A DNA stretch of 64,000 bases, taken from NCBI RefSeq assembly GCF_001540865.1, contig NC_033626.1, positions 12,244,065 through 12,308,064 on the forward strand, read 5' to 3'. A program made the position numbers and the translations under genes. The notes beneath the pieces are model-generated. The model was not told the DNA's origin and did not search any database. It worked only from the letters and a program-made list of their open reading frames with translations. The number at the start of each line of letters is the position of its first letter. Position 1 is the first letter of the stretch. The DNA is from Ananas comosus (Eukaryota; Streptophyta; Magnoliopsida; Poales; Bromeliaceae). This document shows positions 47,694-59,977 of this stretch, in pieces.

Positions 47694-49516
47694 GATTACA
47701 GTGACTATTCTGTGCGTTTGAACCATTGTTGCATACTCCTACTGTCCTTGTTTGTGCAAATTTCTATAGAAGGAGCAGACAAAAGCAGAGTTTGATTTTT
47801 CCCTTTGTACTACAACTAAGCACTTTTGCTTTATTAAAGTGACAGATGTTATTAGTAATAGCAGAAAATTACATAAGCAGCTCTGTTGGAATGTACATAC
47901 ATATATCTTGAATACTTAAGAATAGCATTGATTTGCTTAGTTATTATTGCTGGGTATTTCTATAGATGATGGTGGATAGCAGGCCCTGTAACAATGTTGG
48001 GGAGTGGATTGCGAGGATTGCTTTTCCAGGTAAAATACTTCTTCGACAAAGATGTTTGCTCGCATGGCTTTTTGCCTTAACTGAATTTTATCTCCTGCTT
48101 CTGGCATCAGCTTCTCAATTTTTAGTTCACCCTCCGTGACGATTGTTTCATTTGTTTCTTCTTTCTGCATATAAGCACATTTTCATTGGGTTTGATTTGG
48201 CAGTTGTTTTTACCTTTCATCAGCAAATGGCACTGATCATTTATTCAAATAAGTGCATCACCGATACATTCATCGGAATATCTGCAAGGTAGTCACTTGC
48301 AGTAATTTGCTTGTAGGGTGTCAAATTTGCACTCGAGCTCTGCTCGAGCACACTCAAATGAGCCAAGCTTGAGCTAGTATTTTGATGCTTGATAAGCTAA
48401 ACAAGCCAGGCTTGGGCTCACCCAAAAAGGTTCAATTTACATTTCTTTTTGTAATTTCTAATTTTCTTTTTCTCTTTTAAATTTTGAAGAAGTCCCATTA
48501 GTCATGCATGCATTTGTAAATATCGATGTATTGTGCTATGTATGCAGTTTAGAGCTCACTTTCTGTCTCACCGAGCTAACAAGCTGAGTTTGAGCTAGCT
48601 GGGTTATCAGATGAGTCGAGCTCAAGCTCGACCCATCTGAGCTGTTAGCGTAACTCGAGCCCTACCTGAACTGCAAGCGATTTCGAGATCAATTATTTCA
48701 CATCGCCTTTTTTTTCCTGTTGTGTTTGAAATTAAACTTTTCTAATGACAGCTGATAGCAGATGCATGCAGTATCGTTTTCTTTCTTTTAACTCGTTATC
48801 TTTTTATAGGCGACCATGCAAATTCTGGCCTGTGCTAGTTATCGATTTGTACACGCCAAGTTGAAGTGGTGGAGGCTGCTGCGGGACTGCAATCAGAATA
48901 TAAAATCGCAGGGAATCAGTAAAGTGCAGCAAAAGAAGGCGATGATGGACATCATAGTTATGAGAACTTTGGTACAAACTTTATCACCACTAAAGGAACA
49001 TCTTTACAATAATGGTTTCTCAGGTATCTTTTGAGTGCCAAATTATGGCCTTTTCAATTTCTTCTCCTTCCTATCTTGCTTATAATAATAATGAAAATGG
49101 GCGTACGGATAAATTGTGATCTCACCACTTTGTCCACCCATTAATTGCAGTGCAATGACACCTCAATAGAGTTTCCCACCAAAAAAAGGAAGTCTCAAAA
49201 TGGTTGTTTTTAAACCGGTTTTAGTGCTGCACACATTAGTTCAATGTGATCTTATGATGTCTCTTTTGACTCCAAGTCTTGCTATAATATAAAAAACTTA
49301 ATAGAGTGCTTTCTAATTTTTTTTTTTTTCAAATATTCCTTCCGTCTTTATTATGCACTAATTGATTGACAAACGTCTCTCTTTTGTTGGAGAAAAAATG
49401 TACCCGGGCAATAGGCTGGGATTTAATTAATGCACAAAGATATTTTGTGTGTATTTGGTTTGGCTTTGTGAAATAACTTACTATGTTTAAAGAACATTTG
49501 AGAAATGTGAGGCTTG
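47694..49516. other. intergenic with GAGCTCGAGC-type repeat
   Basis: Positions about 48318-48680 carry a degenerate repeat rich in GAGCTCGAGC / AAGCTCGA motifs (for example CTCGAGCTCTGCTCGAGC), a common plant dispersed repeat. A 72-codon frame at 48816-49034, preceded by TTTTTATAG, has mixed protein-like character but no recognisable family. I do not call it a gene. Confidence 0.45.
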
Positions 49517-52160
49517 TACTACAACAAAAATGAGCTTATGAGTATCAAAAGCACCGACTCCTTAATTACAATGGATAGTTACTGGGAGGATTTTGACCAA
49601 AAGTTATTTACGCTGCTTTTTCGAAAAGCAGAATTTAACTTTGCCAAATTGGCTCTAAGAAAGGACAAAGGCGTTATCGATTTAAAGAGATTCTTATTGG
49701 CGCGACAGGGCTTGAGATCATCGCAAAAGGCAGTATGCAAAAGGCAGTAATGCATTTTGAAGAACATTGGCTCACTAGAAAGCATAACTTTTTGGTCTGA
49801 AAATAGTTAGAAAGCATACCTTTATATGCTTGTGATCTCTAAGAAATTAAAAATCCTTTTATCTACATTTGTACAGAGCAAATGCTGTGAAATGTCCTTC
49901 TGGTCTCTGTGTGAACATTCCTATGCTAATTAATTTTAATGTCAGGATAGTGACATGCGCGGTGCGGCTAATAAATATCACTATAGTCTATTTTTATTAT
50001 ATCTACTAACTCTCTTGCTTATAGTATATTATATTGGAGGGTACTATATATTTTTCATTATTCAAATACTAAATTTTGCAAAAAGAATCAAGAAAATCAC
50101 GTCAGCGTGCAGGATAAAAATCGAACCAGCTTTTAGGGGGAAAAAAAAATGTATAGAGTTGAATAAATAAACTACAGTAATATAAAACTAGTGGAATTAG
50201 TGAAACCAGACGAATCAGAGACACCGGAGCAGATGATCGTGATAGCATAGAGGGAACAGATGATCATGATAGTATAGGCGAAACTGCTCCGGCATGTAAG
50301 GAAAATGGTATGAAACAACTTTTCGTAAGGAACAGGAAAATAAAACTAAGGCGGCGAACAAAGCAGAAGCAATTATAAACCATATCCACCTTTTTTTAAT
50401 CGGTAAGGAGGCGCAATTGACAGGATCGAAGCAGCGGAGGGAGTAATAGATAGGATCAAAGTGGCGGGAAGAGCAATAGACGGGATCGAGACAGTGTTAA
50501 TGGAAACTCCGAAGGAGCGCACGGTAGAAATGAAGCGACGACAATGGAACCACGCCGGTTCAAGGGTGGAAAGGAAAACCGGTTCAACAAAAGAGCAGGA
50601 AACCGACAGATGGGTCCCATGTCTAAGCAAACATAGATGAAACACCGACAGTTGGGTCCCACGCCTACCAAAATTGAGGCGAATATGACAAGTGAATAGT
50701 AGATAAGGAGATTAATATAAGTTAATAGATATCCTTCTCAATTTTTGTCCCTTCATACCGACCGTCTCTAAAGCAAATGGCAAAGGGCTTGGTGGTTGGT
50801 ACCTGAGATCCATGTTCGAATTCTAATTGATTCATATTTTCAGCTAAGTTTATTTCTAAATGAAATAAACGAAGCGGGCAGNAAAAAAAAAAAATTGTCC
50901 CTTCATCTTCTTGCTCTTGGATTGGTAAATAGGTCAGGTTAACTCAAGCAAACGCATCTCTTGCTCTAATTTAAAGCACTAACTAGAGGTCTTTATTGCA
51001 GCAATATCCACCCTACTATAAACTATGAGGAGCAAGCAAGCTTTTGAGATCAAATCAAAAATACTTTTTATAGTAAGAAAATAACTGATATCTAACTGGA
51101 AAGAGACTAATAGCTATATGATTCTAAATCCAAAAAGAGATCCTACTTCAAAGATAAGATCAGATCGATGTACGTACACAACATCGCTGGCTAATAAATT
51201 TTCTACTTTTTTTCTTTTTCTCGTATATAATTTTTAGTTATTTGGATTAAGTGATCAAATTGGTCGAAAAAATTGATGCAACTCAATAAGACAAACTTCA
51301 ATTTGCTCGAAATTTATGGTCACAAAACTGATCAACGAGACCCAGATTTAGTTCGGGCTACTCTTTTACAATTTCATATGCAATTTAATTTTTCCAATAT
51401 ATAGAGGCCCACTATTATACCTATATATTATGTAGGATCTCACCACTTCGATTAAATTGTTTTTCCCAGATAATATTACACTATAGAGGTTTAAAAGAAG
51501 AGAACATACTCGATCTACAACCAACTTTTAGTTCTAATCTTACAGCATGAATCTTTTCTTACTAATCATATCATTCTTTTTTCCAATATTAAAATCTAAA
51601 AATTAAAGGATTGTATATGTATAAACCCTAGGAATAGGATTACATGTAACAACAGAATTAGGTTATAGGGACACATGTTTGGGACACTTTTGAGTAAGTG
51701 TCTTATTTATACTAAAACTTAAAAAAACATCTACTAATACCTAAATATAAAGCCCAATCCAACCAAAAATAAAAGATTACTCTACTCAACCCACCACACT
51801 CAGTCCATTTGGCCCGATTACAAACAGAAAAGAAAAAAAAAAAGAAAAATTAATTGTCATCTTTTCTTCTCTATTCACTCAATCAACTGAAATTCTAGAC
51901 GAAGAGCTTTTCCTGTCGTTCTCCTCCGCCCACCGCAGCCAACGAGATAGAGTTTCGGCGGTTGCTAAATGGTTAAATAAGTGTTGGTAAATTAGCAGCA
52001 CTCTTTTAGGTTATCGCGACACTCTTTAACTGTCACTATATACCTAGCGATTCCACATATAGCAACACTTTTTAAAAGTGTCGGTAATTTTAGCTAGCAG
52101 CACTTTTTTGACATGTATCTATATTTAAAAGTGTCGCTATAGACCATTTTTGTTGTAGTG
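49517..52160. mobile_element. possible CACTA-type non-autonomous element
   Basis: The right end reads, on the minus strand, CACTACAACAAAAATGG. It is followed by repeated subterminal motifs of the AAAGTGTCG(C/G)TA type (52000-52160). The left end reads TACTACAACAAAAATG at 49517, matching 15 of 16 bases. CACTA termini begin CACTA, so the left end would have one mutated base. I find no matching 3-base target duplication and the subterminal regions differ, so these could be ends of two separate elements. No transposase is visible. Short imperfect repeats (about 50410-50490, GATCGAAGCAG-type) and a SINE lie inside. Confidence 0.4.
50757..50894 (+). mobile_element. SINE with 12-bp target duplication
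   Basis: A tRNA-like head (ACCGACCGTCTCTAAAGC, then TGGCAAAGGGCTTGGTGG and B-box-like ATGTTCGAATTC) is followed by the body AGCTAAGTTTATTTCTAAAT and a poly-A tail interrupted by one N at 50882. The exact repeat TTGTCCCTTCAT flanks it at 50745-50756 and 50895-50906. The copy is 138 bases. It lacks the GGTAGCATGCTACC segment present at 1428, possibly lost at the N. Confidence 0.88.
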
Positions 52161-52828
52161 ACAGTTCGTACTTTAAGCGTCGTAACTTCAACATTGTTCT
52201 TTAAACGAAAAAGACATTACAAGGAGAAGGTTGTGGAGATCAGGAAAGGAGGTGAATGCGTGGTGGCCTCTGACAATTACCACAATGCAAGGATTAAAAG
52301 CATGTGCGATCTGAAAAATGTATTTTTTAAAATAGGGACTCTGGCTGTTATACTATCAATAGCACTAAGCGCTTGATGTTGCCAAATTTTTCGCCGTTAG
52401 GTCTATTCCTTTGACTATTTCTACCAATTAGGTCTATGGGATAACTATCATCTTAATTAACCGGATATTCCTTCATCAAAGGATCGAAAATTTAATAGTA
52501 TTAATGATTTGGTGCGATTAATAGTACAGTAATCTAGTTCTTAAAGTCGGTAACTATATACGACACAACATATTGGCCTTATCTTTTTCTTCTTTTTTTT
52601 TTGCAATTTTCAACTCTGTCCACTCCAGCTTTTGCATTTTATTTCTTCCATTTCAGAAAAGAAGATTTATTCTTGAATGGGTGTCTAATCACCATCACTA
52701 GCTCCAAAAGCAGGCTATGGTGAGAGCTACTTGTAGAAGTAGGATTCAACCTCTTCCTCCATTTAATACCCCCTCCCCCAAATGCATGAACCTCACTTCT
52801 CCAAATTAAGATACAAGGGTGGCCAAAG

Positions 52829-54602
52829 ATGGAGACCCATTCTAGTGTCTCCAAATCTGGCACAACCTTTTTCAGAACTTGCTTCAATGGAGTCAATGCC
52901 CTCTCAGGTGCTCTCTCTTAATTCCCTTCTCATATAATAATTACATTCTCCAAACAAAAATTTTATGAGAACCATTCCCACATGCTGAGACTGTAGAACC
53001 TGTTATCCATCACATGTAACGCTCGAATCTATGTACTCATATACCTATATCCATATATTATACATTATTTCTCAGGTGTTGGAATACTATCCATACCTTA
53101 CGCATTATCTCAAGGAGGATGGATTAGTATGATACTTCTGCTGCTAATAGCAGTAATCTGCTGCTATACTGGAATTCTCCTCCGACGTTGCATGGACTCG
53201 AATTCGCTCGTGGAGACCTACCCCGACATCGGCGCGCTCGCTTTCGGCCGCCGAGGAAGACTCGTGGTTGCGCTGTTCATGTACATGGAGCTCTATCTCG
53301 TCGCGGTCGACTTCTTGATACTGGAAGGTGATAATCTGGAGAAGCTGTTTCCGAAGACCGAGTTCCATCTGCGTGGACTAAGGATTGGAGGGAAGCAAGG
53401 GTTTGTGCTGATTGCCAGCCTGGTAGTTTTGCCCACAACGTGGCTTCGGAGCATGAGCATGCTCGCCTACGTCGCGCTCGGCGGGGTCTTGGCCTCGCTG
53501 GTCCTCGTTGGCTCCGTGTTCTGGGCCGGGGCGGTTGACGGTGTCGGGTTTCGCGAGAAAGGGGTGGCGGTGAATTGGGGTGGAATTCCGATCGCCATGA
53601 GCTTATACGCCTTCTGCTTCAGCGGCCATTCCGTCTTTCCTACCGTGTACACCTCCATGAAAGATAGGACCAAGTTCTCGAAAGTAAGTAACTACATGTT
53701 GAATATAAATATTAAGGCATCATTCTCTTATAGCTTAAGCTTTTATACTGATTATTTATTTCGCAGGTAGTGTTACACATGAAATATGGTTTTGGTGTGT
53801 GATTAATTAATTAATTTTGTTGTAGATCATAAGATAAAAGAAATTAACAATAATTCGTTTTGTTGGTAGGTAAAAGAGCTTCATTAATTGTTGTTTTTTA
53901 TGTCTCTTATAAATTGGTTATATTAAGTCCTTAATTCATGTCTACGTTTCAATGGATAGTAATTCACTATATTCAAGTTCTAGCTAGTAGTAAAATTAAC
54001 CATATGAATAAATTAAAATTTTTTTAATTATACTTGCTATTATTATTCGACATAAATTGGTTCTTTTGTTCCCCTATATGTACATGCAGGTTTTATACAT
54101 CTGCTTTGCTCTTTGCACTGTCAACTACGGACTAATGGCGATTTTCGGATACATGATGTATGGCCAAAGCTTAAAATCCCAGGTGACGCTTAATCTCCCT
54201 TCCGGGAAAATAAGCTCGAAGATCGCGATCTACACGACTCTAATCAATCCTCTCACGAAGTACGCTTTGTTGGTCACGCCGATCGCGGAGGCCTTCGAAG
54301 ATTGGTTCCAAGTATCGAAAGTTCGGTGCTTCAGCTTCCTGGTACGAACCATATTGGTGATCAGCACCGTCGTCGTGGCGTTAGCCGTGCCGTTTTTCGC
54401 ATACATAGTCGCGCTTACGGGATCGTTTTTGAGCAGCACTGCTACAATGTTGTTGCCGTGTTTATGCTACATCAAGATCTTTAAATCATCTAAAAGGTTG
54501 GGAATTGAGTTAGCAATTTGCGTAGTTATAATTGGGATTGGCTTGATGGTTGCAACTGTAGGAACTTACTCTTCACTGAAGCAGATCATACAAAGCCTGT
54601 GA
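52829..54602 (+). CDS. vacuolar amino acid transporter, AVT1 family (AVT1I-like)
   Basis: Three exons, 52829-52907, 53076-53683 and 54090-54602, join in frame to 399 residues. The start ATG is the first after an in-frame TGA at 52787. The protein opens with a short soluble tail, then CFNGVNALSGVGILSIPYAL and the first membrane helix. About ten hydrophobic segments follow, with family motifs GILLRRCMDSN, YPDIGALAFGRRGR, LILEGDNLEKLFP, SLYAFCFSGHSVFPTVYTSM, GYMMYGQ, VTLNLPSGKISSKIAIYTTL and NPLTKYALLVTPI. This is the AAAP/AVT1 family of proton-coupled amino acid exchangers, expected in the tonoplast. The short N-terminus matches the AVT1I-type subgroup. The gene is intact and its substrate is not predictable. 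Confidence 0.92.
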
Positions 54603-55931
54603 AACAGGTTGTATATATATTTATATATTAATGTAGTGCTTCTCCGCAAATTGCACACCAAATTAAGATGGGGAGATCATGTTGTGAGCACAAATTAAAT
54701 TTAACATATATGTCACAAATCAGAAGCTGTTAATCACAGCATTTGATTGTATTAATGTTGGTAGGTTGGAGCAAAGTTGGTTTGATATATATTCTGGTTT
54801 TGTTTTTCCTAAGGTTTATTCAGGGGTTTGCAGGGTCAAGGACGTTGCATACAGTAAAAAAGTATGATAAAAAATATTTTATTTATTTCATAAATAATAA
54901 AGCATTGCGCGAACCTCTTGATTTAGTTGAATATAATTTTTCTTATTCTACCAAAAAATAAAAAAAATATATCTGTATATGTTTGTGGGGTTAATTTCTA
55001 CCAAATGTATCTAGAAAAAAAATTGTGGTGATAATTTTACTCTACTTTTATTTACAAATTACGTAATTTACTGTATCAAGTAAAAATAATAATAATGATA
55101 ATAAAAGTGGAGCAATATAGAAACATACTTTTTCTATATGAAAGCAGCTTTATTACTCTATTGCGCACAATCTCTTACGTGGGCTTTTGTACATAGTGTG
55201 ATCCTTTCACTGTTTTTTTAATGGTTTGGACACTTAATTTGTAGACAATTCTTGTACCACACCTTTCTAAAGAAAGGTGGAACCAACTACTTTATTACTT
55301 CACGAATTTTGGGCACGCTTGGAGCCACAAGAATCACTGGAAATGGCCCTTTTTGTGTTTGCACCAAATACACATCTGAAGTGGAATTCATGCATCATAC
55401 ACCTCTTTTGCCCAATGATATTCTTGTTCGAAAATCTTAGGATAATTATCTGATAATCTTACAAAACACGCATCTTTAACATGCTATATGCCTAATTCAC
55501 TTTCTTTTTTGAAGTAAATTTGATTGAAAATGTAAAATAAGTAGATTTCGAACTTGAAATCTTAAGTAATATCACTTGCGTTAGAGTTATTAGTATAAAA
55601 TATAAACATAATTTTACTTTAGGACGTGTTTGTTTATAATGAAGCAGAGCACTTCAACTAAAAGTTTGGCGGAATTTGACACTTTCGTGATTTGGAACGT
55701 GCGAAACTCAAGAGATCGCCACGAATTGCTTCTGCTTCTTGAGTTTCTGATCGAAGTCGCAAGTTCAAGCGAACTCGAGTGCAGGGCTGTCGCCGAGTAG
55801 GTGAACCAAACAAGCCTTGGCTCGTGGATACACGCTTTGATTTGGGACGGATTCCCTGAACGCAGGACGTGACGCGGTCAAATCATGATTGACTCAACCG
55901 AATCCTAACCCGAACCCGGTCCTGATAAAAG
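54603..55931. other. intergenic
   Basis: AT-rich sequence. A diverged SINE head on the minus strand lies near 55510-55590 (CAAGTTCGAAATC read on that strand, with TAACGCAAGTGATA). No gene is seen. The right end is the upstream region of the PPR gene. Confidence 0.4.
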
Positions 55932-56044
55932 TTGGGTCCGATCAATTTCGCCTCCCGACCCATGCCAAGATTACGCGAGTTCTTGGCCCGACTCGGTGCG
56001 CGCCGCGCGAGCCCCGCCGCTCCCACTCGCCGCCCCCGCCGCTC

Positions 56045-56076
<32 letters not shown>

Positions 56077-57980
56077 CAGCTGCGCGCCGCCTCTTCGACG
56101 CGCTACCCGCGCGCAACGTCGTGACCTGGAACTCCATGGTCGCCGCCTACGCCCGCCGCCGCGAGCTCGCCGAGGCGCGCCACCTGTTCGACCGAATGCC
56201 CCAACGAGACGTCGTCTCCTGGAACTCCGTGCTCTCGGGCTACGCCCTCTCCCTCGACCCCGGCGAGCTCGCGGAGGGGCACCGCCTCTTCGATCGGATG
56301 CCGCAGCGGGACGTCGTGTCGTGGAACACGATGGTCGGCGCGTACGCGCGGAACGGGAGGTTGGACGATGCAATGAGGCTGTTTGATGAAATGCCCCAGA
56401 GAAACGCCGTTTCGTGGAACACCATGATCACGGGGTTTCTTGGTGCAGGCGAGGTGAGAAGAGCTGTCAAGATGTTCGAGAGAATGCCCGAGAGAGATGC
56501 GGCGTCGTTGAGCGCTTTGGTTTCGGGGCTTATTCGGAACGGTAGATCGGAGGAGGCGGAGAAGATCTTACTAAGTACTCACAATGTGAGTGAGATCGAG
56601 GGAGCAGTCGATGCTTATAACACTTTGATCGCTGGCTACGGCCGGAGTGGCAGGGTTGGCAATGCGAGGAGGTTGTTCGACATGATTCCGATGAACAATT
56701 CGCAAGAGGAAAAGTGCGGCGAAAGGATATTTGAAAGGAATGTGGTGTCATGGAATTCTATGATCATGTGTTACGTAAAGGCGAACGACCTTCAATCAGC
56801 TAGGATTCTGTTTGATGAAATGCCTACGAGAGACTTGGTATCCTGGAACACCATGATCTCGGGTTATATACAGGCAATGGAGATGGAACATGCGGAGTAT
56901 CTTTTCAATCAAATGCCGCACCGTGATGCTATATCATGGAATTTAATGATATGTGGGTTTACTCAGAAAGGAGACATAGCACGTGCACGGGAATTATTCG
57001 ACAACATGCCTAACAGAAGCCTCATTTCCTGGAATGCGATGATATCGGGGTATGAGCAGAATGGAGACTATGAGGGAGCATTGGTGCTCTTCTCCAACAT
57101 GCAAGGTAAGCTCAATGAGAAGCCGGATCGGCATACTTTATCGTCGGTTCTCGGCGCTTGTGCAGGGCTCGCGATGCTGCACCTAGGGAGCCAAATCCAT
57201 CAGCTTGTTACAAAGACGTTCGTACCCGATATTCCGATTAGTAACTCCCTCATCACAATGTATTCGAGATGTGGGATTTTGATGGATGCGAAGGCTATAT
57301 TCGATTCGATGGAAACGTGTCGAGATGTCGTGTCTTGGAATGCGATGATCGGCGGTTATGCCCACCACGGGCACGCTCAGGAAGCTCTTGATCTCTTCGA
57401 GAGGATGAAAAAGATGAACATGAGGCCGACCCACATTACCTTCATTTCGCTTCTCAATTCGTGCGGCCACGCAGGGTTAGTGGCCGAGGGGAAGAGAGTG
57501 TTTGATTCCATGGTTCATGAGTTTGGAATTGAGCCTCAAGTCGAACACTATGCTTCGCTCGTCGACCTAATCGGTCGACACGGGCAGCTCGAGGAAGCGA
57601 TGCAGGTAATCGGCGGCATGGCGATCTCCCCGGACCGGGCAGTGTGGGGGGCGTTTCTTGGGGCCTGCAGGGTTCACAATAACGCGCCGCTGGCCCAGGT
57701 GGCTGCTGAGGCATTGGTGGAAATCGAACCAGAGAGCTCTGCGCCTTACGTATTGTTACACAATTTGCATGTAGACGAAGGAAGATGGGAAAGCGCAGGC
57801 GAGGTGAGGGAAAAGATGGAAAAGTGCGGGGTTGTGAAGCAGCCAGGGTACAGTTGGATCGAGGTGCATAACATTGTTCATTTGTTTGTTTCGGGGGATA
57901 CTACTCATCCCCTTTCTCGCGAAATTTATTCGCTGATTGAAAGTTGTAACAGATTTATAAGAGATGTAGAGCTCGACTGA
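55932..57980 (+). CDS. MEF9: E-class PPR protein, MEF9-like RNA editing factor
   Basis: A single-exon gene of 682 residues. The second methionine (55962, MPRLREFLARLGARR) gives a cleaner Arg/Ala-rich organelle presequence and may be the real start. PLS-type PPR motifs run from about residue 60, with repeated FDRMPQRDVVSWN and FDEMPTRDLVSWNTMISGYI signatures, followed by E/E+ domains (VEHYASLVDLIGRHGQL, PDRAVWGAFLGACRVHNN, PGYSWIEVHNIVHLFVSGD). There is no DYW deaminase domain. The region with the irregular spacer (SALVSGLIRNGR, VDAYNTLIAGYGRSGRVG, NVVSWNSMI) matches Arabidopsis At1g62260 (MEF9), which is needed for C-to-U editing of mitochondrial nad7. The first 400 bases are very GC-rich. 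Orthology is from memory and fairly secure. Confidence 0.9.
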
Positions 57981-59230
57981 GACATGTAGTTGAACAGCAA
58001 TGTTATCTTTCTACTTTCAAAATCAATATGAAAATTCAATTTAAGCCACTTACAATTTTCATTTAGATGAAAAATTTGTACACCATAATAAGCTCTTCTA
58101 ATCCATTCGTATTAATCATTATAGTTTTAACGTGCAACACCAACTATCATGAGACATTAAAATTTAAACTATAACTTAATCACTAACTTAATTACTATTT
58201 ACATGCCGCTCTTTAGATTCTAATTATATAATTAATTAATTAATTAACTACATTAATTATGAAACCTACGTGTGTAATATTTATATATATAATATAATTA
58301 ATATTTATATCGTGCGCGCTGCCATTTCAATTGCACCCATCACACGTCCATCATTTATTTGTAACGGTTCTCTATCATAACCACAAGCATTGGATAAAAT
58401 GTAGGGAGGCCCCTCAACAATTGGTCATTTTGAAATGACTCTTTCTTTGTCAATCCTTTTTAATTTTTTATTTTTAAAGTAGAGTAATTTGAGTCGAATA
58501 AACTAAAAATGTTATCAAATACCTCAATGATTCTATCGAATTTACATTTTCATTTTGTAGCAAGTAAATTAAAATACTTAATGACTGACCCCTTAAATTT
58601 AATAAAAATTTTAATTTAATTATTTCCTGTAATAACTTAAATAAAAAATATGTGAAAAGGGCTTTTTGAAAAAAGGGTTGATACGATTAAACCAAAAAAA
58701 AAAGAAGAAGAAGAACATGTACATATTTTATTTTTCATCTGTACGGAAATATCAACTTAATTTATGTCGAAGAATCTAAGCATCTGTAATAAGGGGCATA
58801 CATGGGGATCAGAGTAAAATTAAAATACCACTGTTCCCGAGTTAACAGAAAATATGAAAAGAATGAAAAAGATTTTCCTTTTTTTATTCCTTAAGATTAT
58901 ATTAATTAAGAAAATCTAATTGAAATCACAAGGAGAGAGGTGATAGGGTACGTATGAGTGACCGTTTTTTTTACTAGCGCCCACCTCGAGATTGAATTGA
59001 TTAATCCATGGTGCAACATTTAATTACCATGCATCATATCCCACCAATGAATGATTTTTATAACTCCCAATCCACTCCCTCCTCCATTAAATCCCCGCCC
59101 CCTCCCTTTTGCATGGCTGTTATTTTCCATGCAAAAAGAACATAATCATCTTTCCCCCACCCCACACTCATCTCTCTCTCTCTCTCTCTCTCTCATTGAG
59201 TTTGTGTTTGTGTGAGTAAGAGAGAGAGAG
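57981..59230. other. intergenic, promoter side of RKD
   Basis: AT-rich sequence without a recognisable gene. A (CT)n tract at about 59170-59195 and a GAGAGAG run lie just before the RKD start codon, probably in its leader. Confidence 0.45.
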
Positions 59231-59356
59231 ATGGAGAACATATATGGAAACTGGTTTAGCCATGAGGTTGGGGATGTAGGATATGAGCAACAAGATCTTA
59301 GGTAAGATATGTTGTGGCCTTGGTGCGTAAGTGTGTTTTACATATGTTGTAATTAA

Positions 59357-59438
<82 letters not shown>

Positions 59439-59938
59439 CTTTTGGTGTAATTTTTGTTTGTTTTCCTGTTTGCACCACTTTTGTAGTGCGTTACCAATTT
59501 GGAACTGGCCATATCACGACTACCCAGTCGAAGAACCAGTGCTTTATGCAACTCCACTGGCTCACAGCTACATTTCTGAGCCGTTCTTCCCTGCCCAAGA
59601 TTTGTTCCAAGGTTAGAACTTAAACAACATCTCCAATATAATATACTATCTAAACTTAGCAGCATCGATCTGTACCGCTGAAGGAAATATCAAAGTGTAC
59701 TATAGTTCAGATAAGATCTGTAAATATTTACGTACGGTGCGTGCAGGTGAGTTCGGCGACTTGTTTGATGGGGAGAGCGTTGGTTTTTGGGATGAGATCA
59801 AGGGAGTAAGTGATCGGAAGGAGAGCAAGAATAAGGAGCCTTTGGCGTGCGTTGAGGAGAGCAACGAAGAGGCCAAGATGACGAGGGAGGGGGATCAGAG
59901 TATGATCAGGAGTACTACGATTACTAATGTTCCTAGTC

Positions 59939-59977
<39 letters not shown>

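Noticed and set aside
48816..49034. 72-codon frame after TTTTTATAG
   Set aside because: It looks partly protein-like, but I recognise no family and there is no partner exon in phase. Not enough support for a gene.
50757..50894. tRNA gene suggested by A- and B-box-like motifs
   Set aside because: No cloverleaf or acceptor stem; the unit has a poly-A tail and target duplication, so it is a SINE.
52158..52376. 72-codon frame after the CACTA-like end
   Set aside because: Basic, with a hydrophobic tail, but no recognisable family and no clear start or exon context.
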